The notes: generated from the sequence alone by a model not told the origin. DNA of 64,000 nt from Enterobacillus tribolii (GCF_003363015.1 NZ_QRAP01000003.1:186001-250000), one strand, 5' to 3'. Positions 8,811 to 17,382 are shown, counted from the first letter of the stretch. Numbers and translations are program-made.

Positions 8811-10154
8811 ATGGAGAATTTTTCGTCTCTAGAAAGTTTCCTGTCCGGTGTACAACAGCGAGATCCACATCAACCTGAATTCCTTCAGGCCGTGCGCGAA
8901 GTAATGACGACCTTATGGCCGTTTCTGGAACAAAACCCGCGTTATCGCAATGGCGCGCTGCTGGAGCGTTTGGTCGAACCTGAGCGCATCATTCAGTTCC
9001 GCGTCACCTGGCTGGATGACCACGGGAAGGTTCAGGTGAACCGTGCCTGGCGTGTTCAGTTCAGTTCGGCGATCGGCCCGTTCAAAGGCGGCATGCGTTT
9101 CCACCCCTCGGTAAACCTGTCGATTCTGAAATTCCTCGGCTTCGAACAAACGCTGAAAAACTCCCTGACCACCCTGCCTATGGGCGGCGGCAAAGGCGGC
9201 AGCGACTTTAACCCGCGCGGTAAAAGCGAAGGCGAGATCATGCGTTTCTGTCAGGCGCTGATGTGCGAGCTATACCGCCACCTCGGCCCGGACACCGACG
9301 TCCCTGCCGGCGACATCGGCGTAGGCGGCCGTGAAGTGGGTTACATGGCCGGCATGATGAAAAAGCTGTCCAACAACACCGCCTGTGTGTTTACCGGCAA
9401 AGGCCTCTCTTTCGGCGGCAGCCTGATTCGTCCGGAAGCCACCGGCTACGGCCTGATTTATTTCACCAACGCCATGCTCAAACGTCACGGCCTGGGCTTT
9501 GAAGGCATGCGCGTCGCCGTTTCCGGCTCCGGCAACGTGGCGCAATACGCCATCGAGAAAGCCATGTCGCTGGGCGCGCGCGTTATCACCGCTTCCGACT
9601 CCAACGGCACCGTGGTGGACGAAGCCGGCTTCACCGAAGAGAAACTGGCCCGCCTGTGCGAAATCAAATCCCAGCACGACGGCCGCGTACGCGACTACGC
9701 CAACGAATTCGGCTTAACGTATCTGGAAGGCCAGCAGCCCTGGGGCGTTCCTGTTGATATCGCCCTGCCCTGCGCCACCCAGAACGAACTGGACGTCGAG
9801 GCGGCGCGCAAGCTTATCGCCAACGGCGTGAAAGCCGTGGCCGAAGGCGCCAACATGCCGACCACCATCGAAGCCACCGAACTCTTCCTGGAAGCGAACG
9901 TGCTGTTTGCGCCGGGTAAAGCGGCAAACGCCGGCGGTGTGGCGACATCCGGGCTGGAAATGGCGCAGAACGCCGCGCGTATGGGCTGGAAAGCCGAGAA
10001 GGTGGATCTGCGTTTGCACCACATCATGCTGGACATCCACCAGGCCTGCGTGGAGTACGGCGGTGAAAGCTCACAAACCAACTACGTTCAGGGCGCCAAC
10101 ATCGCCGGTTTCGTGAAGGTTGCCGACGCCATGCTGGCGCAAGGGGTGCTGTAA
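8811..10154 (+). CDS. gdhA: NADP-specific glutamate dehydrogenase
   Basis: 447 residues, identical in length to E. coli GdhA. It converts 2-oxoglutarate and ammonium to glutamate with NADPH in the cytoplasm. The substrate-binding lysine loop PMGGGKGGSDF and the following DTDVPAGDIGVGGREVGYM are intact. The nucleotide-binding GSGNVAQYAIEKA lies in the C-terminal domain. A ribosome site (AAGGAG) precedes the ATG. In E. coli K-12 gdhA lies elsewhere, so its place between dtpB and rsmJ is a local difference from that map. Confidence 0.97.
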   Translation: MENFSSLESFLSGVQQRDPHQPEFLQAVREVMTTLWPFLEQNPRYRNGALLERLVEPERIIQFRVTWLDDHGKVQVNRAWRVQFSSAIGPFKGGMRFHPSVNLSILKFLGFEQTLKNSLTTLPMGGGKGGSDFNPRGKSEGEIMRFCQALMCELYRHLGPDTDVPAGDIGVGGREVGYMAGMMKKLSNNTACVFTGKGLSFGGSLIRPEATGYGLIYFTNAMLKRHGLGFEGMRVAVSGSGNVAQYAIEKAMSLGARVITASDSNGTVVDEAGFTEEKLARLCEIKSQHDGRVRDYANEFGLTYLEGQQPWGVPVDIALPCATQNELDVEAARKLIANGVKAVAEGANMPTTIEATELFLEANVLFAPGKAANAGGVATSGLEMAQNAARMGWKAEKVDLRLHHIMLDIHQACVEYGGESSQTNYVQGANIAGFVKVADAMLAQGVL

Positions 10155-10174
10155 GCGCCCCGGCCCTTCCACCG

Positions 10175-10924
10175 TTATGCCTGCGGCATATAGATATCAA
10201 ACCGGTGGTTTTTGGTCTCCGTCGCCGCATGAGCGGGAATTCCCGCCAGCGGCGGCGCGTAATCCGGCCGCTTGACCACCACCCGTTTGGTGGCAAGCCG
10301 GCGTGCCGGAGCCAGCAGTTCATCCGCATCGGCATCTGCCCCGACCAGGGACTGAAACACCCGCATCTCTTTTTTCACCAGCGCGCTCTTCTGCTTGTGC
10401 GGATACATCGGATCGAGATACACCACTTCCGGGCGCGGCGTCAGGCTATCCAGCGCGTCAATACCGGAAGCGTGGATCAGCGTCAGCCGCTCACGCAGCC
10501 AGCCGCCGATTTCCGCATCTTCATAGCCGCGCCGTAAACCGTCATCCAATAAAGCGGCCACCACCGGGTGACGCTCCAGCATCCGCACCCGGCAGCCGAC
10601 CGACGCCAGCACGAACGCATCGCGTCCCAGCCCCGCCGTGGCGTCCACCACGTCAGGCAGGTAATCGCCCTTAATGCCGACCGCCTTCGCCACCGCTTCG
10701 CCGCGACCGCCGCCGAACCTGCGCCGGTGCGCCAGCGCGCCGCCGGCGAAATCGACAAAAATCGCGCCCAGTTTGGGTTCGTCCAGCTTGCGCAGCTCAA
10801 GATGTTGCGGCGTCAGCACCAGCGCCATCACAGCAGCGGGATCGTGCGTCAGCCCCCAGCGCTGCGCCAGATGCGACAAGGCGCCGCTGTCGGCGCCTTG
10901 TTCGGTAATCAGTTGAATGCTCAA
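10175..10924 (-). CDS. rsmJ: 16S rRNA m2G1516 methyltransferase
   Basis: 249 residues. The SAM-binding motif [17 protein letters not shown] and the catalytic-type motif [14 protein letters not shown] are those of RsmJ (YhiQ). [19 protein letters not shown] and [12 protein letters not shown] also match E. coli. The enzyme methylates N2 of G1516 in the 30S subunit. The start follows the prlC stop by 4 bases, so the two form one operon in which rsmJ is distal. It converges with gdhA across a 20-base gap. Confidence 0.95.
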   Translation of the reverse strand: MSIQLITEQGADSGALSHLAQRWGLTHDPAAVMALVLTPQHLELRKLDEPKLGAIFVDFAGGALAHRRRFGGGRGEAVAKAVGIKGDYLPDVVDATAGLGRDAFVLASVGCRVRMLERHPVVAALLDDGLRRGYEDAEIGGWLRERLTLIHASGIDALDSLTPRPEVVYLDPMYPHKQKSALVKKEMRVFQSLVGADADADELLAPARRLATKRVVVKRPDYAPPLAGIPAHAATETKNHRFDIYMPQA

Positions 10925-10928
10925 CGGA

Positions 10929-12971
10929 TTACCCTTTGATGCCGTAATGACGCAGCATGGCGTCGATTTTCGGCTCGCGTCCGCGGAAATTGCGGAACAG
11001 GTTCATCGGTTCGTCAGAGCCGCCCTGTGACAGGATGTTGTCCAGGAAAGCGCGGCCGGTATCCACGTTGAAAATCCCTTCCTCCTCAAAGCGGGAGAAG
11101 GCATCCGCCGAAAGCAGTTCGGCCCACAGATAACTGTAATACCCCGCCGCGTAACCGCCGGCGAAGATATGGCTGAATGCGTGCGGGAAACGGCCCCATG
11201 ATGGAGACGGCACTACGGCGACCAGCTTTTTCACTTCCTGCAGGGTTTCCAGAATCTTTGGCCCCTGCGCCGGATCGAACTCGGTATGCAGGCGGAAATC
11301 GAACAATCCGAACTCCAGCTGACGCAGGATAAACAGCGCCGCCTGATAGTTTTTCGCCTCCAGCATCTTGTCCAGCATCGCCTGCGGCAGCGGTTCGTTG
11401 GTCTGATAGTGACCGGAGATGAAGGCCAGCGCCTCCGGCTCCCAGCACCAGTTTTCCATGAACTGGCTCGGCAGTTCGACCGCATCCCACGGCACGCCGT
11501 TGATGCCGGACACCCCCGGCGTTTCCACGGTGGTCAGCATGTGATGCAGGCCATGGCCGAACTCATGGAACATCGTGGTCACTTCGTTGTGGGTGAACAG
11601 CGCCGGTTTATCGCCGACCGGGCGGTTGAAGTTACAGGTCAGATACGCCACCGGCTTCTGCAGCGTGCCGTCGCTGCGGCGCATGCGGCCAACGCAGTCA
11701 TCCATCCAGGCCCCGCCGCGCTTGTGCTCGCGCGCGTAAAGATCGAGGAAGAAACTGCCGCGCAGTTCACCGCTGTCATCGAACAGATCGAAGAAGCGCA
11801 CCTCCGGATGCCACACGTCAACGTCATGACGCTCTTTCGCCGTGATGCCGTAAATGCGTTTCACCACTTCAAACAGGCCGCTCAGCACGCGCTGTTCCGG
11901 GAAGTACGGGCGCAGTTCCTCATCGCTGATGGAATAGAGATGCTGCTTCTGCTTTTCGCTGTAGTAGGTAATGTCCCACGGCTCCAGCTCGCTGACGTTG
12001 TAGTGCTGGCGGGTAAATTCGCGCAGTTGCGCCAGCTCCTCCTCGCCCTGCGGGCGGGCACGTTTCGCCAGATCGGTCAGAAAATCCAGCACCTGACGGG
12101 GATTTTCCGCCATCTTGGTCGCCAGTGATTTATCTGCGTAAGAGGCGAAGCCCAGCAGTTGCGCCAACTCGTGGCGCAGCGTCAGCGTTTCCGCCATGAT
12201 CGCGCTGTTGTCCCATTTGCCGGCATTCGGCCCCTGATCGGAAGCGCGGGTGGTAAATGCCTGGTACATCTCATGGCGCAGCTCGCGGTTGTCGGCATAG
12301 GTCATAACCGGCAGGTAACTCGGCATATCCAGCGTCAGCAGCCAGCCTTTCTGCTCTTTGGCTTCCGCCTGCGCCTGTGCCGCGGCCAGCGCGCTTTCCG
12401 GCAGGCCGGCCAGTTGTTGTTCATCGGTGATCAGCTTGCTCCAGCCCATGGTGGCATCCAGCACGTTATTGCTGAACGCGGAACCCAGCTCGGACAGGCG
12501 GGCCATAATCTCGCCATAACGCTGCTGCTGCGCTTTCGGCAGGCCGATGCCGGACAGCTCGAAGTCACGCAGCGCATTCTCCACCGCTTTTTTCTGCGCC
12601 TTGGTCAGGCCGGCGAACGACGCGCCTTCCTTCAGATTGCGATAGGCTTTGTACAGCCCTTCATGCTGCCCCACCCAGGTGCCGTATTCCGACAGCAGCG
12701 GCAGGCATTGCTCGTAGGCGCTGCGCAGTTCCGGGCTGTTTTTCACCGAATTCAGGTGGCTGACCGGGGAGAAAATCCGGCTCAGGCGATCGTCGGTTTC
12801 CGCCAGCGGCTGGCACAGGTTGTCCCAGGTGAACGGAGCGCCCTGCGCCACAACCCGCTCAACCTCCGCACGGCAGTCCGCCAGCGCCGACGTAACGGCG
12901 GGGACGATATCCTCCGGTTTAATCCGGGAAAAAGGCGGTAAGTCGAACGGCGTCAGTAACGGATTGGTCAT
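10929..12971 (-). CDS. prlC: Oligopeptidase A (M3 zinc metallopeptidase)
   Basis: 680 residues from ATG 12971 ([17 protein letters not shown]), the same length as E. coli PrlC/OpdA; the frame extends 23 codons upstream without homology. The thermolysin-like zinc motif HEFGH is in [12 protein letters not shown], with the downstream ligand segment ESQF-type [13 protein letters not shown]. It is a cytoplasmic oligopeptidase that degrades signal peptides and short peptides. It is first in the prlC-rsmJ operon. Confidence 0.96.
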   Translation of the reverse strand: MTNPLLTPFDLPPFSRIKPEDIVPAVTSALADCRAEVERVVAQGAPFTWDNLCQPLAETDDRLSRIFSPVSHLNSVKNSPELRSAYEQCLPLLSEYGTWVGQHEGLYKAYRNLKEGASFAGLTKAQKKAVENALRDFELSGIGLPKAQQQRYGEIMARLSELGSAFSNNVLDATMGWSKLITDEQQLAGLPESALAAAQAQAEAKEQKGWLLTLDMPSYLPVMTYADNRELRHEMYQAFTTRASDQGPNAGKWDNSAIMAETLTLRHELAQLLGFASYADKSLATKMAENPRQVLDFLTDLAKRARPQGEEELAQLREFTRQHYNVSELEPWDITYYSEKQKQHLYSISDEELRPYFPEQRVLSGLFEVVKRIYGITAKERHDVDVWHPEVRFFDLFDDSGELRGSFFLDLYAREHKRGGAWMDDCVGRMRRSDGTLQKPVAYLTCNFNRPVGDKPALFTHNEVTTMFHEFGHGLHHMLTTVETPGVSGINGVPWDAVELPSQFMENWCWEPEALAFISGHYQTNEPLPQAMLDKMLEAKNYQAALFILRQLEFGLFDFRLHTEFDPAQGPKILETLQEVKKLVAVVPSPSWGRFPHAFSHIFAGGYAAGYYSYLWAELLSADAFSRFEEEGIFNVDTGRAFLDNILSQGGSDEPMNLFRNFRGREPKIDAMLRHYGIKG

Positions 12972-13040
12972 GGAAACGATCCTTATAAAATGGCGGCCCG
13001 GGAGCCCGCGGCCGGGCAGCGAATGAATACAGGTTAACAC

Positions 13041-13246
13041 CGCCAGCGCGGCAGCGTAATGAACGTTATATGAGGTTAAGTGTAGCGAATATCAATAGTT
13101 AAGCGTTCCGATTCTTGCGATAGGCGATGTGCGGGTCATCGGCCCCGTCCTGATAAAGCAACCTATTTCCCGGCGGAACGTTTATACTGGGCGCCATATG
13201 CCTTTCCCGTGCGGAGCGGCCCGAATTCAGTCACCGGAAAATCGAC
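13041..13246 (+). promoter_or_regulatory. Original rlmJ upstream region, now separated from rlmJ
   Basis: This stretch lies between prlC (divergent) and the left copy of the rlmJ start at 13247. It holds a possible -10 box TATACT (13183-13188) and a GGAAAA ribosome-type site just before ATG 13247. It is inferred to be the ancestral rlmJ leader, because the intact rlmJ gene begins with the same 18 bases 1.84 kb away. Confidence 0.6.
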
Positions 13247-13264
13247 ATGCTGAGCTATCGCCAC
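13247..13264 (+). repeat. Left direct repeat (att-like) of the rlmJ insertion
   Basis: ATGCTGAGCTATCGCCAC is repeated exactly at 15089-15106. The flanking bases differ on both sides, so the repeat is 18 bp. Recombination between the two copies would restore a single rlmJ with its original leader. Confidence 0.85.
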
Positions 13265-13270
13265 GAATAG
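13247..13270 (+). pseudogene. rlmJ: Truncated 5' end of rlmJ (left copy)
   Basis: The bases at 13247-13264 are identical to the first 18 bases of the intact rlmJ at 15089. The frame reads MLSYRHE and then stops at TAG 13268. It keeps the original leader and ribosome site but is only seven codons long. It is best explained as the left flank of an insertion that duplicated the start of rlmJ. Confidence 0.85.
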
Positions 13271-13403
13271 TATTGTCTTCTCCTGGGTGGATGAGCGAGA
13301 AGTGAAGTAAATTGGTTAACAAACTTTAAGAGACTCCCCATAGCCAAGCCGGTAAAAACGGTTACAATCACACAGGATTGATATACACCAGACAGGGAGG
13401 GCT

Positions 13404-14168
13404 ATGGGGTACGGACAAAGCGCATGTCGTAATGAATTTGAGCGCAAACGCGAGGAGTTGAGGCGGTTTTCGCGCAGCTTGTCAGGAAGGCACCTTCAGT
13501 TTCTGCGTTCGAGTTTATTTTCCGATACGGAGAACTTAATCAGTGAGCTCGAACACGAAATTTATATCAATTGCATGTCTTATCGTGGTGGCGTAGATGT
13601 TTTACAACTTGAAATAGAGCATCTTGCAGAGCAAGACTTTTTAATAATGTCAGGACAAGTTCAGCTTTACCTTATTGTCGAAAAAGAGCGAAAAAATAAA
13701 AATCAGCAAATCGTTCTTAAGCAAATAGGATTTGTAAGTGGAGGGGCTCAGTTTTTTGCTGGCGCAGGTGTATGTGTAGGCTCATTGGGGGCAGCATGTT
13801 CAGGATACGGAGCGCCAATGGCGATTCAGGGTGCGAATAACGCTTATGAAAGCGGGTATTATCTTCTACTCCGTAGAGATATATCCGGCCCAGTAAGGGA
13901 CGCCTACCGCTATACAGCACAAACGTTAGGTTATAGCAATGATACTGCTGATATAGTATACGGTGCAGTAGACTTGGGCTTAACAGGGTATGGCGCTGCA
14001 CGCCAGGTTCTATTGCCAAGACATAAATCATGGAAGTTGTTTCATCAAATTAAGAGCGATTATATTTTGGGCTGGCAGGAAATGAGTAAGGTTGCGATAG
14101 CTACTGATGCGATGGGAAGTGTAGCAACTTCTTATTCGATATACAGTATATCAGGTAATAGGGAGTAA
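13404..14168 (+). CDS. DUF4225-type protein, candidate membrane-targeting antibacterial toxin
   Basis: 254 residues, ATG preceded by GGGAGG. The N-terminal 100 residues are charged and probably helical. Residues about 108-142 form a glycine/alanine-rich hydrophobic stretch (GFVSGGAQFFAGAGVCVGSL, then GYGAPMAIQGANN). The C-terminal part has YRYTAQTLGYSNDTADIVYG and AVDLGLTGYGAARQVL. This order matches what I recall of the DUF4225 family, some of whose members are reported as type VI-secreted membrane-depolarising toxins in Serratia. There is no signal peptide. The gene next to it encodes a small membrane protein, as expected for an immunity protein. Family by recall; toxin role inferred. Confidence 0.65.
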   Translation: MGYGQSACRNEFERKREELRRFSRSLSGRHLQFLRSSLFSDTENLISELEHEIYINCMSYRGGVDVLQLEIEHLAEQDFLIMSGQVQLYLIVEKERKNKNQQIVLKQIGFVSGGAQFFAGAGVCVGSLGAACSGYGAPMAIQGANNAYESGYYLLLRRDISGPVRDAYRYTAQTLGYSNDTADIVYGAVDLGLTGYGAARQVLLPRHKSWKLFHQIKSDYILGWQEMSKVAIATDAMGSVATSYSIYSISGNRE

Positions 14169-14173
14169 GTACG

Positions 14174-14506
14174 ATGGAAAATGATGTTATCTTATCTACA
14201 AAATCATGGCTTCCTGTTTTTGTATACTACGGTATATCGATACTTTTATTTATTTTACTTTATTACATCAAGCTGGTCGTGGATAAAAAGATGAAGCGCC
14301 CGTTATTTATCGTTTATACATTTATCGTCCCAATTATTGCAGCGCTGCAATTTGGGATTTTTTATCATGGGTATAACTTCTTAAGGGATATTCTTTTTAT
14401 CAACTATGATATAGATCCTTATGACTCCATAATGTATGGAGCTCTGTTTTTTGCATTACTGTATTGCCTGGCCATGCCAAGAAATAAATATGTGAAATTT
14501 GTTTGA
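14174..14506 (+). CDS. Small three-helix inner-membrane protein, candidate immunity protein
   Basis: 110 residues, starting 5 bases after the DUF4225-type gene with its ribosome site inside that gene's end, so the pair is translationally coupled. Three hydrophobic segments are visible (about residues 12-34, 43-63 and 83-100), with a lysine-rich loop DKKMKRP between the first two. No family is recognised. A polytopic membrane protein immediately downstream of a putative pore-forming toxin is the usual arrangement for an immunity protein that blocks the pore in the inner membrane. The base composition is strongly AT-rich. Confidence 0.6.
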   Translation: MENDVILSTKSWLPVFVYYGISILLFILLYYIKLVVDKKMKRPLFIVYTFIVPIIAALQFGIFYHGYNFLRDILFINYDIDPYDSIMYGALFFALLYCLAMPRNKYVKFV

Positions 14507-14536
14507 TGCAACTTAACAGATAAAAAGAGGATGTTA

Positions 14537-14697
14537 ATGGAAACTTTATTGTTCTGTTAAGAGAAGCATTTTATGAGTCAGCAAATTATTTGGCATGGGC
14601 CTTCTGTTCTTTATTGGCATGCTATTTATCACTTGCAATCTTCACGTTAAACAAACCAGTTGGAAAAAAGGCAAGGATAGCGAGAAGCGCAGACTGA
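14537..14697 (+). pseudogene. Frameshifted small membrane-protein gene
   Basis: ATG 14537 has an AGAGG ribosome site at good spacing, but that frame stops at 14560 after seven sense codons (METLLFC). Adding one base in the A-run at 14541-14543 would join the start to a frame running to TGA 14697. That frame gives a coherent protein with LLREAFYESANYLAWAFCSL and a transmembrane segment CSLLACYLSLAIFTL, about 53 residues in all. The hydrophobic design resembles the neighbouring candidate immunity protein. It could be a dead second immunity gene or a sequencing error. Confidence 0.45.
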
Positions 14698-14879
14698 CCG
14701 ATGAAGAGGGTAAACAGTTCGATGAACTCCGTGCTAAAACTGATTCCCCTGATATCGAAATCACCCGCCTTGAAGCCGTTGCTGACGATGAGCGAAGCCT
14801 TCCCGGCCTGCCGGCTAAGGACAAGACCGTCACCAATGACGAGCAGGTCAATAGCTTGTCACAATGTAATCATCTATAA
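14595..14879 (+). CDS. Unrecognised 94-residue frame overlapping the frameshifted gene
   Basis: The first 15 residues are hydrophobic (MGLLFFIGMLFITC) but are read out of frame over the remnant at 14537-14697. The later part is hydrophilic with an ordinary composition (RRLTDEEGKQFDELRAKT, then DIEITRLEAVADDE and GLPAKDKTVTNDEQV), and this half looks like genuine coding sequence. No ribosome site is seen. The likeliest reading is the 3' remnant of another gene joined by chance to an overlapping open frame. No function is proposed. Confidence 0.3.
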   Translation: MGLLFFIGMLFITCNLHVKQTSWKKGKDSEKRRLTDEEGKQFDELRAKTDSPDIEITRLEAVADDERSLPGLPAKDKTVTNDEQVNSLSQCNHL

Positions 14880-15004
14880 GCAGTTTTTCTTAAAGTTGCA
14901 TATAGGCTCTGGATATAGACTTTTTGTTTGTGGTTCTTTCAAACCTTTTCTGCTTTATACTCCCTTCATTCCGTTCTGGTGTTTTCACCATTGAGCATAA
15001 CTAC

Positions 15005-15056
15005 GTGGGGTGATTTGTGGGGTAATAAATCTTGAGATTCGAAACAAACCACAAAT
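15005..15056. repeat. Repeats near the right end of the rlmJ insertion
   Basis: GTGGGGT occurs at 15005-15011 and 15017-15023, 12 bp apart. ATTTGTGG (15013-15020) is also repeated in inverted orientation as CCACAAAT (15049-15056). Clusters of short direct and inverted repeats beside a core site are typical of integrase arm-binding regions; that role is inferred. Confidence 0.4.
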
Positions 15057-15079
15057 TAATCATTTAAAAATCAATTAAG

Positions 15080-15085
15080 TATAAT
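15080..15085 (+). promoter_or_regulatory. Consensus -10 hexamer 3 bases before the rlmJ start
   Basis: A perfect TATAAT sits at 15080-15085 with ATG at 15089. No good -35 box is seen 16-18 bases upstream, and no Shine-Dalgarno sequence precedes the ATG. If used, the transcript would start at or just inside the first codon and be leaderless. Confidence 0.3.
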
Positions 15086-15088
15086 CAA

Positions 15089-15106
15089 ATGCTGAGCTAT
15101 CGCCAC
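15089..15106 (+). repeat. Right direct repeat (att-like), first 18 bases of intact rlmJ
   Basis: Exact copy of 13247-13264. It supplies the start codon and first six codons of the functional rlmJ, so the insertion leaves the protein unchanged. Confidence 0.85.
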
Positions 15107-15931
15107 AGTTTCCACGCCGGCAACCACGCCGACGTTCTTAAACACACCGTTCAGAGCCTGATCATTGAAGCGCTGAAGGAAAAAGAGAAGCCCTTCCTCT
15201 ACCTGGACACCCACTCCGGCGCCGGACGTTACCAGTTAAGCAGCGAACACGCGGAAAAGACAGGCGAATACCTGGAAGGCATCGCCCGGCTGTGGCAGCG
15301 CGATGACATTCCCGACGCCCTGACGTCGTATCTGGACGCCGTGCGCGCCTTCAACCGCAACGGGCAGTTGCGCTACTACCCCGGTTCCCCGCTGATTGCC
15401 CGTCTCCTGCTGCGCGCGCAGGATAAGCTGCACCTGACGGAGTTACATCCCAGCGACTATCCTTTATTGCGCCAGGAGTTTCAGAAAGACGAGCGGGCGC
15501 GGGTGTTGCGTGACGACGGTTACCAGCAGCTCAAGGCGCAGCTCCCGCCCGATTCGCGGCGCGGCCTGATCCTGATTGATCCGCCTTACGAGATGAAAAC
15601 GGACTATCAGGACGTGGTAAAAGGCATTCAGGAAGGCTACAAACGTTTCGCCACCGGCGTCTACGCCCTGTGGTATCCGGTGGTGCTGCGCCAGCAAACC
15701 AAGCGCATGATCCGCGACTTACAGGAAACCGGCATCCGCCGTATTCTGCAGATCGAACTGGCGGTGCGCCCGGACAGCGATCAGCGCGGCATGACCGCCT
15801 CGGGGATGATTGTCATCAACCCGCCGTGGAAACTGGAACAGCAGATGCGCGAGCTGTTGCCCTGGCTGCATCAGGCGCTGGTGCCGTCAGGCACCGGGCA
15901 CACGCATCTGGAGTGGATCGTGCCGGAATAA
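15089..15931 (+). CDS. rlmJ: 23S rRNA m6A2030 methyltransferase
   Basis: 280 residues, the same length as E. coli RlmJ (YhiR) and starting at the same MLSYRHSFHAGNHADVLKH. The catalytic DPPY motif is in LILIDPPYEMKTDY. FLYLDTHSGAGRYQL is the SAM-binding region, and GMTASGMIVINPPWKL ends the core. The enzyme methylates A2030 of 23S rRNA. The coding sequence is intact, but the region before the ATG belongs to the inserted element and has no recognisable ribosome site, so expression may differ from that in relatives. Confidence 0.95.
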   Translation: MLSYRHSFHAGNHADVLKHTVQSLIIEALKEKEKPFLYLDTHSGAGRYQLSSEHAEKTGEYLEGIARLWQRDDIPDALTSYLDAVRAFNRNGQLRYYPGSPLIARLLLRAQDKLHLTELHPSDYPLLRQEFQKDERARVLRDDGYQQLKAQLPPDSRRGLILIDPPYEMKTDYQDVVKGIQEGYKRFATGVYALWYPVVLRQQTKRMIRDLQETGIRRILQIELAVRPDSDQRGMTASGMIVINPPWKLEQQMRELLPWLHQALVPSGTGHTHLEWIVPE

Positions 15932-16029
15932 TTCCGGCCTATCGCAACAATAGGCCTAATCTTTGTGGCGATAACGGCTCTGGCGTTACACTTGAGCCCA
16001 ATATTTGTCTCTGACTATGGACCCAGCTA

Positions 16030-17382
16030 ATGACGAAACATTACGACTACATTGCAATTGGCGGCGGCAGCGGCGGCATCGCCTCCATCAACCGTGCGGC
16101 CATGTACGGCCAGAAATGCGCCCTGATTGAAGCGAAATATCTGGGCGGCACCTGTGTAAACGTCGGCTGCGTGCCGAAGAAGGTGATGTGGCATGCGGCG
16201 CAGATTTCAGAAGCGATCCGCCTGTACGGCCCGGATTACGGCTTCGACACCACGATCAACGGTTTCGACTGGAAAACGCTGGTCGCCAGCCGCAGCGCCT
16301 ACATCGACCGCATCCATCAGTCTTACGAGCGCGGCCTGGGCAATAACAAAGTCGACGTCATTCACGGTTTCGCCACCTTCATCGACGCGCACACCGTTGA
16401 GGTCAACGGCGAGAAAATTACCGCGGACCATATCCTTATCGCCACCGGCGGCCGCCCTTCACGCCCGTCGATTCCCGGCGCGGAATACGGCATCGATTCC
16501 GATGGCTTCTTCGCCCTGGATGCAATGCCGAAGCGCGTTGCCGTTGTGGGCGCAGGCTATATTGCGGTGGAAATCGCCGGCGTACTTAACGGGCTGGGGG
16601 CAGAAACCCACCTGTTCGTGCGCAAGCATGCGCCGCTGCGCACCTTCGATCCGATGATCGTAGAAACGCTGGTTGAAGTGATGAACGCCGAAGGGCCGCA
16701 CCTGCATACGCAGTCCGTGCCCAAGTCCATCACCAAAAACAGCGACGGCAGCCTGACCCTGACGCTGGAAAACGGCAACAGCACGGAAGTGGACTGCCTG
16801 ATCTGGGCCATCGGCCGTGAGCCGGCCAACGATGCCATCAACCTGGCCGCTACCGGCGTGAAAACCGATGCCAAAGGCTATATTTCAGTAGATAAATATC
16901 AGAATACCAGCGTTCCGGGCATCTACGCCGTCGGCGACAACACCGGCGCGGTGGAGCTGACGCCGGTCGCCGTGGCCGCTGGCCGCCGCCTGTCCGAGCG
17001 CCTGTTTAACAACAAGCCCGACGAGCATCTGGATTACACCAATATCCCCACCGTGGTGTTCAGCCACCCGCCTATCGGCACCGTCGGCCTGACCGAAGAT
17101 CAGGCGAAGGAACAGCATGGCGCGGATAACGTGAAAGTGTACAAATCCGCGTTTACCGCCATGTACACCGCGGTCACCCAGCACCGCCAGCCGTGTCGTA
17201 TGAAGCTGGTCTGCGTTGGTCCGGAAGAGAAAATCGTCGGTATTCACGGCATCGGATTCGGTATGGATGAAATCCTGCAAGGCTTCGCCGTCGCACTGAA
17301 GATGGGCGCGACCAAGAAAGATTTCGACAATACCGTCGCCATTCACCCGACCGCATCGGAAGAGTTTGTGACCATGCGCTAA
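16030..17382 (+). CDS. gor: Glutathione-disulfide reductase
   Basis: 450 residues, as in E. coli Gor. N-terminal FAD motif [15 protein letters not shown]; redox-active disulfide [18 protein letters not shown]-binding [18 protein letters not shown]-terminal catalytic histidine region [14 protein letters not shown]. It reduces GSSG to GSH with NADPH in the cytoplasm. It follows rlmJ as in E. coli and has its own terminator. Confidence 0.97.
   Translation: MTKHYDYIAIGGGSGGIASINRAAMYGQKCALIEAKYLGGTCVNVGCVPKKVMWHAAQISEAIRLYGPDYGFDTTINGFDWKTLVASRSAYIDRIHQSYERGLGNNKVDVIHGFATFIDAHTVEVNGEKITADHILIATGGRPSRPSIPGAEYGIDSDGFFALDAMPKRVAVVGAGYIAVEIAGVLNGLGAETHLFVRKHAPLRTFDPMIVETLVEVMNAEGPHLHTQSVPKSITKNSDGSLTLTLENGNSTEVDCLIWAIGREPANDAINLAATGVKTDAKGYISVDKYQNTSVPGIYAVGDNTGAVELTPVAVAAGRRLSERLFNNKPDEHLDYTNIPTVVFSHPPIGTVGLTEDQAKEQHGADNVKVYKSAFTAMYTAVTQHRQPCRMKLVCVGPEEKIVGIHGIGFGMDEILQGFAVALKMGATKKDFDNTVAIHPTASEEFVTMR

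Larger units (their letters stand above)
13265..15088 (+). mobile_element. About 1.8-kb insertion at the 5' end of rlmJ carrying a putative toxin/immunity pair
   Basis: This segment is bounded by 18-bp direct repeats of the rlmJ start and is clearly richer in A+T than the flanking housekeeping genes. It encodes a DUF4225-type protein, a small three-helix membrane protein, a frameshifted membrane-protein remnant and a further short frame. No transposase, integrase or terminal inverted repeat is seen. The architecture resembles elements that integrate at the 5' end of a conserved gene and rebuild its start, as dusA-associated elements do. An earlier, larger element that has decayed is an alternative. 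The insertion is seen directly; its mobility is inferred. Confidence 0.75.

Noticed and set aside
14701-14994. 97-codon frame overlapping the end of the rlmJ insertion
   Set aside because: No ribosome site, no protein-like pattern, and it overlaps the more plausible hydrophilic frame ending at 14879.
13265-15088. The rlmJ insertion as an ordinary insertion sequence
   Set aside because: No transposase, no terminal inverted repeats, and an 18-bp direct repeat that coincides exactly with the gene start fits site-specific integration better.
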